From assembly GCA_027592105.1 (NCBI GenBank), contig JAQCLA010000039.1, positions 1-13,500 on the forward strand: a stretch of DNA of 13,500 bases, read 5' to 3'. Both the position numbers and the translations under genes were made by a program. Origin of the DNA: Pseudomonadota bacterium (GTDB taxonomy: Bacteria; Pseudomonadota; Alphaproteobacteria; Rhodobacterales; Rhodobacteraceae). Shown here piece after piece: positions 8,007 through 13,500 of the stretch. The stretch's first letter is position 1. The number at the start of each line of letters is the position of its first letter. Below the pieces are notes generated by a model. It did no database searches. It was given only the letters and a program-made list of their open reading frames with translations, and was not told the origin of the DNA.

Positions 8007-9341
8007 ATGAATAAGCTGATCATCGCCGCAGTATGTGGCATCACAGGCGGGGTCGTGCTGAGCACACAGGTCGCCGGTCCGCTGATCGCGCAAGAGGACC
8101 GCGCCAATGCTTCGGTCTATGAGCAGCTCGACCTGTTCGGCGATATCTTTGAACGCATCCGCGCCAATTATGTCGAAGATGTCGACGAGGCAGCCCTGAT
8201 CGAGGCTGCGATCAATGGCATGCTCACCTCGCTCGATCCGCATTCCAGCTATCTGCCGCCCAATGACTTCAGCGATATGCAGGTCCAGACACGGGGCGAG
8301 TTCGGCGGTCTCGGGATCGAGGTGACGCAAGAAGACGGCTTTGTGCGCGTCATCACCCCCATGGATGACACCCCCGCAATGGAAGCCGGTGTCGAGGCCG
8401 GTGATTTCATCACCCATGTCGATGGCGAGGCGCTGTTGGGCCTGACCTTGGAGCAAGCCGTCGATTTGATGCGCGGGCCGGTCGGCTCGGAAATCACCAT
8501 CACCGTTGTGCGCGAAGGCCGCGACCAGCCCTTTGACATCACCATCGTGCGTGATCGTATCCGCCTAACCGCCGTGCGTGCGCGGCTTGAAGGCAATACC
8601 GCCATCCTGCGCGTGTCGACCTTCAACGATCAGACCTATCCCAATCTCGAAGAAGGTCTGCGTGGCTTGATCAGCGAAATCGGCGGGCTTGAGAATTTGA
8701 ACGGCGTCGTGCTTGACCTGCGCAACAACCCCGGCGGGCTGCTGAGCCAAGCGATCCGTGTTTCGGATGCCTTCCTTGAACAAGGCGAGATCGTCTCGAC
8801 CCGTGGGCGCCGCCCCGAAGATGGTGAGCGCTACAATGCAACGCCCGGCGATCTGATCACCGGCTTGCCGATGGTCGTGCTGGTCAATGGCGGCTCTGCC
8901 TCTGCCTCGGAAATCGTGGCGGGCGCGCTGCAAGATCACCGCCGCGCCGTGGTCGTCGGCACCAACAGCTTTGGCAAGGGATCGGTGCAGTCGATCATGC
9001 CGCTTGCGGGCAATGGCGCGATGCGGCTGACCACCTCGCTGTATTACACGCCTTCGGGCCGCTCGATCCAAGCCTTGGGCATCGCCCCCGATATCTTGGT
9101 CGAACAGCGCCCCGCTGTCGAAACCACCGAGGATGAGGAAGAGGCGCAAAGCAACCGCAACGAGGCAAGCCTGCGCGGTGCGATCGAGAATTCCTCGCTC
9201 TCCGAGGATGAGTTGCGCCAACTCGAGGAGGAACAGGCCATCGCCGAGGCGACAGCCCGCCTGCGCAACGAGGATTACCAACTGGCCTATGCCATCGACA
9301 TCCTGACCGGCCTCAACGCGCTCGGCCCACGGGGCAACTGA
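8007..9341 (+). CDS. ctpA: S41 family C-terminal processing peptidase (CtpA type)
   Basis: This periplasmic serine protease has a Ser-Lys dyad and cleaves proteins at or near their C-termini; in several bacteria relatives control peptidoglycan hydrolases. The 444 residues begin with a signal sequence or anchor (MNKLIIAAVCGITGG, up to about residue 28). An N-terminal helical part has LTSLDPHSSYLPP (73-85). The PDZ domain runs about 95-185 with the GLGIEV binding loop (101-106). The catalytic core contains LDLRNNPGGLL (236-246), Ser299 in GGSASASE and Lys324 in SFGKGSVQ. The dyad spacing of 25 residues equals that of known CTPs. A charged helical tail follows from about 368. I chose the ATG at 8007 because AAGGA (7994-7998) sits eight bases before it; ATGs at 7962 and 7998 would overlap envC or the RBS. 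It follows envC by 17 bases and may act in the same cell-wall pathway. Confidence 0.95.
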   Translation: MNKLIIAAVCGITGGVVLSTQVAGPLIAQEDRANASVYEQLDLFGDIFERIRANYVEDVDEAALIEAAINGMLTSLDPHSSYLPPNDFSDMQVQTRGEFGGLGIEVTQEDGFVRVITPMDDTPAMEAGVEAGDFITHVDGEALLGLTLEQAVDLMRGPVGSEITITVVREGRDQPFDITIVRDRIRLTAVRARLEGNTAILRVSTFNDQTYPNLEEGLRGLISEIGGLENLNGVVLDLRNNPGGLLSQAIRVSDAFLEQGEIVSTRGRRPEDGERYNATPGDLITGLPMVVLVNGGSASASEIVAGALQDHRRAVVVGTNSFGKGSVQSIMPLAGNGAMRLTTSLYYTPSGRSIQALGIAPDILVEQRPAVETTEDEEEAQSNRNEASLRGAIENSSLSEDELRQLEEEQAIAEATARLRNEDYQLAYAIDILTGLNALGPRGN

Positions 9342-9345
9342 CCCC

Positions 9346-9825
9346 GTGAGCCCCGAGGAAATCGCGCGCCTGCCCTATCGCCCTTGCGTCGGCGTGGTGT
9401 TGACCCATGCCGATGGCCGTATCTTTGCCGGTCAACGCGCCGATATGGACAGCCCCGCTTGGCAAATGCCACAGGGCGGTATCGACGCGGGCGAAACGCC
9501 GCTGGAGGCCGCCTATCGCGAATTGCAGGAAGAAACGGGCGTGGGCCGCGATGCCGTTCGGCTGGTCGCGGAGACAGCCGATTGGCACCACTACGACCTG
9601 CCGATCGACGTCGTGCCGACCCGATGGAAAGGCAAATATCGCGGGCAGGCGCAGAAATGGGTGCAATTCACCCTGACCGCGCCAGATAGCACCATCGACC
9701 TGACCCACAAGGATGTGGAATTTTCCGACTGGCGCTGGATGACGGGGTCGGAATTGCTGGGGCTGATCGTGCCGTTCAAGCGCCCGATCTATCAGGCGGT
9801 GCTGGCAGAGTTCGGGGTGGCGTGA
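9346..9825 (+). CDS. rppH: RNA 5'-pyrophosphohydrolase (Nudix)
   Basis: The family removes pyrophosphate from 5'-triphosphorylated RNA, which opens the way to RNase E decay; it acts in the cytoplasm. The 159-residue product starts MSPEEIARLPYRPCVGVVL, close to RppH/IalA proteins of alphaproteobacteria. A complete Nudix box is present: G44-x5-E50-x7-R58-E59-L-Q-E62-E63-T-G65-V. W39-QMPQGG precedes it and QKWVQFTL (103-110) follows, both typical of this subfamily. The start is GTG, only four bases after the ctpA stop. No strong Shine-Dalgarno is seen (GGGGC 12 bases upstream), so translation probably depends on ribosomes finishing ctpA. It is the last clear member of the gpmI cluster. Confidence 0.95.
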   Translation: MSPEEIARLPYRPCVGVVLTHADGRIFAGQRADMDSPAWQMPQGGIDAGETPLEAAYRELQEETGVGRDAVRLVAETADWHHYDLPIDVVPTRWKGKYRGQAQKWVQFTLTAPDSTIDLTHKDVEFSDWRWMTGSELLGLIVPFKRPIYQAVLAEFGVA

Positions 9826-9878
9826 CAGGGCTACCGTTGCGCAAGGTCAAGGCGGGCTGAGCGGCGCTGCCTATCATT

Positions 9879-9926
9879 CCTTTCAGATCGTCCGATCCCT
9901 TCCAAGCGGATTGGAAAGCTGAAAGG
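9879..9926 (+). promoter_or_regulatory. Nested inverted repeats covering the RBS of the small lipoprotein gene
   Basis: CCTTTCAG (9879-9886) is the exact reverse complement of CTGAAAGG (9919-9926). The right arm contains the AAAGG ribosome binding site seven bases before the ATG at 9934. Inside lies a second perfect pair, TTCCAA (9900-9905) and TTGGAA (9911-9916), with a five-base loop, plus a small GATCG/CGATC pair (9886-9897). In RNA this would fold into a stem hiding the RBS. No U-tract follows, so it does not look like a terminator. Upstream, TATCAT (9872-9877) resembles a -10 box but lacks a clear -35. Confidence 0.5.
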
Positions 9927-9933
9927 TCATGCC

Positions 9934-10077
9934 ATGAAAATGCTTGCCGCCCTGATATTTTTGACATTGTCCGCCTGTGCCGCGCAGCCGCCCACGCGAT
10001 ACCCGATTTCGGGCCATCCCTGCGCGCCGGGTGACCCGGTGCATGACCTGCGGGCATGGACGATTCCACCGGTGTAA
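9934..10077 (+). CDS. Small lipoprotein of unknown function
   Basis: This is a 47-codon gene with a good RBS (AAAGG at 9922-9926, seven bases before ATG). The protein begins MKMLAALIFLTLSAC: a short basic n-region, a hydrophobic stretch and a lipobox L12-S-A-C15. Signal peptidase II cleavage would leave a 33-residue lipidated peptide. Residue +2 is Ala, which in E. coli permits sorting to the outer membrane. The mature part is rich in proline (RYPISGHPC, DPVHDL, ending WTIPPV) and has a second Cys at residue 30. I do not recognise the family. It lies 108 bases after rppH and 55 bases before dnaE2, on the same strand, and may have its own promoter. Confidence 0.72.
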   Translation: MKMLAALIFLTLSACAAQPPTRYPISGHPCAPGDPVHDLRAWTIPPV

Positions 10078-10105
10078 CGCGCGATAGTTTGCACCCTCCC
10101 AAAAA

Positions 10106-10120
10106 GAACAAAAGGTGAAT
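10106..10120. promoter_or_regulatory. Probable LexA (SOS) box in front of dnaE2
   Basis: GAAC at 10106-10109, seven bases, then GAAT at 10117-10120. The established LexA site of alphaproteobacteria is the direct repeat GAAC-N7-GAAC (GTTC-N7-GTTC on the other strand), so this matches seven of eight conserved bases. The A-rich spacer start also resembles known sites. The position directly upstream of dnaE2, a known SOS gene, strengthens the call. I could not find a clear -35/-10 pair beside it. Confidence 0.65.
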
Positions 10121-10132
10121 ATACTGGGCGGT

Positions 10133-13075
10133 ATGGGATTCGCCGAACTGTCCATCACCTCCAACTTCACCTTCCTCACCGGCGGTTCGCACCCCGAGGA
10201 ATATGCAAGGCGTGCAGCCCTGCTGGGCCTGTCCGCCATTGCCATCGCCGATGTGAATTCGGTCTCAGGGGTGGTGCGGGCATGGACGGAGCTGAAGAAA
10301 ATCGCGCAGGAGATCGGGGATAACAAGGCCGCGCGCGCCGATCCCATCGGCCCGCCCAAGCCCGCGCATCTGCCTGCGCCCCCGCGTGCGCCCATCGACC
10401 ATCTGCCGCGCCTGATGCCCGCCGCTTGTTTGGTGCTGACCGGTGGGCTGACCCTGACCGCGGCGCCGCGTGACAGGCTGGGCTGGGGAAACCTGTGCCG
10501 TATCCTGTCGGCTGGGCGGCGGCGGGCGAAAAAGGGCGCATGCGAGCTGACCGCTGAAGATGTGCTGGAATTTGCCGATGGTTTGGCGCTGTTGCTGCAC
10601 GCCCCCGACCAGCCCAGCGCCGAATGGCGGCGCGACGCCGCGCGGCTTGTCGCGGCGCGAAAGCCCCAGATGCATCTGTTGATGGCGCCGGCCTATGACG
10701 GGCAGGATGCCGCCCGTTTCGCCGCCGCGCGCAGGCTGGCGCAATCGCTTGACCTGTTGCCCGTCGCCTCGGCCCGACCGATCATGCATCACGGGGGCCG
10801 ACGGCGGCTGACCGATATCCTGACCTGTATCCGGCAAGGCGTGCGGGTCGAGGATCTGGGCACCGCCGCCCTTGCCAATGCCGAACAGCGCCTGCGCGGC
10901 GAAGATGAGATGCGGCGCATCTTTCGCGACCATGCCGATGCCGTGGACCGCGCGGGCGCGATCGCGGCGGGGCTGCAATTCGACATCGGCAGTTTGCGCT
11001 ACGAATACCCATCCGAGATCGCGCAGGGCGAAACCGCCGCCGACCGGCTCAAGCGGCTGGCACAAGCAGGGCTGGAATGGCGCTATCCGCAAGGCATCCC
11101 CGAACGGGCGCAAACCCAACTGGCCCATGAGCTGCGCCTGATCGGCAAGCTGGGGTATGAGCCCTATTTCCTGACCGTCCATGATATCGTGGCCTTTGCC
11201 CGATCACGCGGCATCTTGTGCCAAGGGCGCGGATCGGCGGCCAATTCCATCACCTGCTATGCGCTGGGGGTGACATCTGTCTCGCCCGAGATCGGAACGA
11301 TGGTGTTCGAGCGTTTCGTGTCCGAGGCGCGCGGCGAGCCGCCCGATATCGATGTCGATTTCGAACATGAGCGCCGCGAAGAGGTGATCCAGCACATCTA
11401 CAACCGCTATGGCCGCCACCGTGCGGGGCTATGCGCCACCGTGATCCATTATCGCGGCAAGCGCGCCGTGCGCGAAGTAGGGCGTGCCATGGGCCTGTCC
11501 GAGGATGTGCTATCCGCGCTGTCCTCGCAAATCTGGGGGTCATGGTCCAAGACCGGCCCGGAACTGGCCCGCCTGCGGGAGATCGGGCTCGACCCCGAAA
11601 GCCCGCGCCTGAAGCAGACCATGGCGCTGATCGAGGAAATCATTGGTTTTCCCCGCCACCTTTCCCAACATGTCGGCGGTTTCATCATCACCGAAGGGCG
11701 GCTGGACGAGCTGGTGCCGATCGAGAACGCCAGCATGGAGGATCGCACCGTCATCGCATGGGATAAGGATGATATCGACAGCTTGGGCATCCTCAAGGTC
11801 GATATCCTCGCCCTTGGGATGCTTTCTTGTATAAGAAAAGCCTTCGGCCTTTTGCGCCAGCATCATCAGGTCGATTACACGCTGGCTACGCTGCCCCCCG
11901 AAGACCCGGCGGTCTATGACATGCTGTGCAAATCCGACACGCTGGGCGTCTTTCAGGTCGAAAGCCGCGCGCAGATGAATTTCCTGCCGCGCATGCGACC
12001 GCGATGTTTCTACGATCTGGTGATCCAGGTCGCGATTATTCGACCCGGGCCGATACAGGGCGACATGGTCCACCCCTTCATCAGGCGGCGGAACGGCGAA
12101 GAGGCGGTCAGCTTTCCCTCCGACGATCTGGGCCGCGTCTTGGGCAAGACGCTGGGCGTGCCGTTGTTCCAAGAACAGGCGATGCAGATCGCCATCACCG
12201 GTGCGGGCTTTACGCCTGAGGAGGCCGACGGGCTGCGCCGGGCGCTGGCCACCTTCAAGAAACACGGGAGCGTGACGGAATTCCGCACCCGCTTCCTGCG
12301 CGGGATGCGCGCCAATGGCTATGATGATGATTTCGCCGAACGCTGCTTTTCCCAGATCGAGGGTTTTGGCAGCTACGGCTTTCCCGAAAGCCATGCGGCC
12401 AGCTTCGCGCTTTTGGTCTATGCATCCAGCTGGCTCAAGCGCCACCACCCCGGCATCTTTGCCTGCGCGCTTTTGAATTCCCAGCCGATGGGGTTCTACG
12501 CCCCTGCTCAGATCGTGCGCGACGCCCGCGAACATGGGGTCGAGATCCGGCCCGTCTGCATCAACCACTCGCATTGGGACCATGTGATGGAACGCACCGA
12601 ACGTGGCGATCTGGCGCTCAGGCTGGGCTTTCGCCAGATCAAGGCGATGCGCGAGGACGAGGCCGATTGGCTGATGGCCGCGCGCGGCAATGGCTACACC
12701 ACGCTTGAGGATGTCTGGCGGCGTGCCGGTCTGGCGGCGCGCAGCCTGACCATTCTGGCCGAGGCCGATGCCTTTGCGTCGCTGGGGATTTCGCGGCGCG
12801 ACGCGCTATGGGCCGCCCGCGCCTTGGTGCCGAAAAAGGAATTGCCGCTGTTTTCCGGCGATCTGGATGGCGAGGGAATCGTGGAACCCTCGGCCCATCT
12901 GCCGCAAATGACCGAAGGCGAGGCTGTGGTGGAGGATTACGTCGCCATGCGCCTGACGCTGCGATCCCATCCCGTGGCGCTGATCCGCCACCGCCTCAGC
13001 CCGGGGATTGATCGGCGGTTGTTGGCGGCGCATGTCCCCTCCAAGAGACATGAAAGCGCCTTGCAAGGCGCTTAA
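10133..13075 (+). CDS. dnaE2: Error-prone DNA polymerase DnaE2, C-terminally short
   Basis: DnaE2 is a C-family polymerase used for translesion synthesis and SOS mutagenesis, usually with ImuA and ImuB. The 980 residues show a PHP domain at the N-terminus (AELSITSNFTFLTGGSHPEE, 4-23), GRGSAANSITCYALG (365-379), catalytic aspartates D405 and D407 in PDIDVDFE and D557 in LKVDILALGML, HLSQHVGGF (509-517), the FQVESRAQM motif (607-615), and a helix-hairpin-helix part near 850-890. The family's MTEGEAVVEDY...HPVAL stretch (926-950) is present, but the OB-fold region expected after it is absent; the protein ends after 30 more residues. I chose ATG 10133 because the protein then starts as in relatives (MGFAEL). 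The GTG at 10115 is an alternative with a poorly placed RBS and would lie inside the SOS box. imuA and imuB are not adjacent. Confidence 0.93.
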   Translation: MGFAELSITSNFTFLTGGSHPEEYARRAALLGLSAIAIADVNSVSGVVRAWTELKKIAQEIGDNKAARADPIGPPKPAHLPAPPRAPIDHLPRLMPAACLVLTGGLTLTAAPRDRLGWGNLCRILSAGRRRAKKGACELTAEDVLEFADGLALLLHAPDQPSAEWRRDAARLVAARKPQMHLLMAPAYDGQDAARFAAARRLAQSLDLLPVASARPIMHHGGRRRLTDILTCIRQGVRVEDLGTAALANAEQRLRGEDEMRRIFRDHADAVDRAGAIAAGLQFDIGSLRYEYPSEIAQGETAADRLKRLAQAGLEWRYPQGIPERAQTQLAHELRLIGKLGYEPYFLTVHDIVAFARSRGILCQGRGSAANSITCYALGVTSVSPEIGTMVFERFVSEARGEPPDIDVDFEHERREEVIQHIYNRYGRHRAGLCATVIHYRGKRAVREVGRAMGLSEDVLSALSSQIWGSWSKTGPELARLREIGLDPESPRLKQTMALIEEIIGFPRHLSQHVGGFIITEGRLDELVPIENASMEDRTVIAWDKDDIDSLGILKVDILALGMLSCIRKAFGLLRQHHQVDYTLATLPPEDPAVYDMLCKSDTLGVFQVESRAQMNFLPRMRPRCFYDLVIQVAIIRPGPIQGDMVHPFIRRRNGEEAVSFPSDDLGRVLGKTLGVPLFQEQAMQIAITGAGFTPEEADGLRRALATFKKHGSVTEFRTRFLRGMRANGYDDDFAERCFSQIEGFGSYGFPESHAASFALLVYASSWLKRHHPGIFACALLNSQPMGFYAPAQIVRDAREHGVEIRPVCINHSHWDHVMERTERGDLALRLGFRQIKAMREDEADWLMAARGNGYTTLEDVWRRAGLAARSLTILAEADAFASLGISRRDALWAARALVPKKELPLFSGDLDGEGIVEPSAHLPQMTEGEAVVEDYVAMRLTLRSHPVALIRHRLSPGIDRRLLAAHVPSKRHESALQGA
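13054..13073. terminator. Palindromic terminator-like hairpin at the dnaE2 stop, likely bidirectional
   Basis: AAGCGCCTTG (13054-13063) and CAAGGCGCTT (13064-13073) form a perfect 20-bp palindrome, able to make an 8-bp GC-rich stem with a TGCA loop. It lies between convergent genes. A short A-run precedes it and T's follow on both strands, as in a weak bidirectional intrinsic terminator. It is part of the dnaE2 coding sequence: the last bases supply the TAA stop. No long U-tract follows on the plus strand. Confidence 0.65.
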
Positions 13076-13082
13076 CCCGCTA

Positions 13083-13100
13083 CCCTCGCCGCGGCGAAGG
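13083..13100. repeat. Imperfect GC-rich inverted repeat in the convergent gap
   Basis: CGCCG/CGGCG (13087-13096) is flanked by CCCT and AAGG, giving an imperfect stem of about eight pairs in the 46-base gap between dnaE2 and the iminopeptidase gene. It may help terminate the minus-strand transcript. It has no T-run. Confidence 0.35.
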
Positions 13101-13121
13101 GATTTCGACAGCCCGTCCCGC

Positions 13122-13500
13122 TCACAACCCGAACTTCACCCGCTTTTCGCCGACCTGGCCCATCACGCGCACCAGTTCTTGGCTGATGCCGGGCTCCGAC
13201 AATGCATGGCCCGCCGCCTTGATCATATGCAGCCGCCCAGAGGGCCAACCACTGACCAACCGAAAGGCCGACAGCGGCGGGCAGATCATGTCATAGCGGC
13301 CCTGCACGATCGTGCCGGGGATTTGCGCGATCCGATGCAGGTCGCGCAAGATCTGGCCATCGACTTCCAGAAAGCCCTTGTTCACGAAGTAATGGTTCTC
13401 CAGCCGCGCAAAGGCACGGGCATAATCGGCCGGCCCCTCGCCACCGCCACCATCGCTTTCCATCGAGGCCAGCGCATTCTCCCATGCCGCCCAAGCGCGC
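13122..13500 (-). CDS. pip: Proline iminopeptidase, C-terminal part (gene continues past the right edge)
   Basis: This S33-family alpha/beta hydrolase removes N-terminal proline from peptides in the cytoplasm. The frame stays open to base 13500; upstream of the Met at 13461-13463 it reads RAWAAWENALAS, so that Met is internal. About 125 C-terminal residues are visible of a usual length near 320. Motifs are GPADYARAFARLENHYFVN, VQGRYDMICPP with the catalytic Asp (codon 13290-13292), and AGHALSEPGI with the catalytic His (codon 13206-13208). The nucleophilic Ser lies outside the window. The gene converges on dnaE2 with a 46-base gap. Confidence 0.93.
   Translation of the reverse strand, partial: RAWAAWENALASMESDGGGGEGPADYARAFARLENHYFVNKGFLEVDGQILRDLHRIAQIPGTIVQGRYDMICPPLSAFRLVSGWPSGRLHMIKAAGHALSEPGISQELVRVMGQVGEKRVKFGL

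Noticed and set aside
9826..9933. Intrinsic terminator after rppH
   Set aside because: The inverted repeats here are not GC-rich or followed by T's, and the right arm is the RBS of the next gene.

Overview
The window looks like chromosomal DNA of an alphaproteobacterium, most likely a member of the Rhodobacteraceae/Roseobacteraceae. The reasons are the high GC content, the run gpmI-envC-ctpA-rppH, protein sequences typical of that group (the RppH N-terminus, the proline iminopeptidase C-terminus), and an alphaproteobacterial-type GAAC-N7-GAAC LexA box in front of dnaE2. The genus cannot be fixed from the sequence alone. Genes fill nearly all of it: no stretch over 300 bases lacks a gene.

Left part (1-5192). 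The 3' end of an RTX-type calcium-binding protein, probably a type I secretion substrate, enters from the left edge. It converges on, and overlaps by 60 bp, a very large minus-strand gene (1244 aa). That gene encodes a protein with an N-terminal 'NPDV...HYLxxGxxEGR' repeat region, a helical TPR-like middle and two tandem GT-B glycosyltransferase modules. The pair suggests a cell-surface or exported-product region, but the two genes are not shown to work together.

Middle (5193-9825). From a 137-bp divergent intergenic region a compact plus-strand cluster begins: gpmI (glycolysis), envC (catalytically degenerate LytM activator of amidases), ctpA (S41 periplasmic protease) and rppH (RNA 5'-pyrophosphohydrolase). 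Junctions are -4, +17 and +4 nt, so it reads as one operon joining central metabolism, septal peptidoglycan remodelling and RNA turnover.

Right part (9826-13500). A 47-aa lipoprotein gene follows, with its ribosome binding site inside an inverted repeat. Next is dnaE2 (error-prone DNA polymerase) with a probable SOS box directly upstream. DnaE2 stops at 980 aa, apparently without the usual C-terminal OB-fold region; its last codons form a perfect 20-bp palindrome that probably acts as the terminator. A convergent, partial proline iminopeptidase gene runs off the right edge.

I found no RNA genes, insertion sequences, CRISPR arrays or integration sites, and no clear new multi-gene system. The points most worth a second look are the shortened DnaE2 and its SOS box, the in-register antisense overlap of RTX and glycosyltransferase genes, the RBS-sequestering hairpin, and the 81/72/81-residue higher-order RTX repeat.
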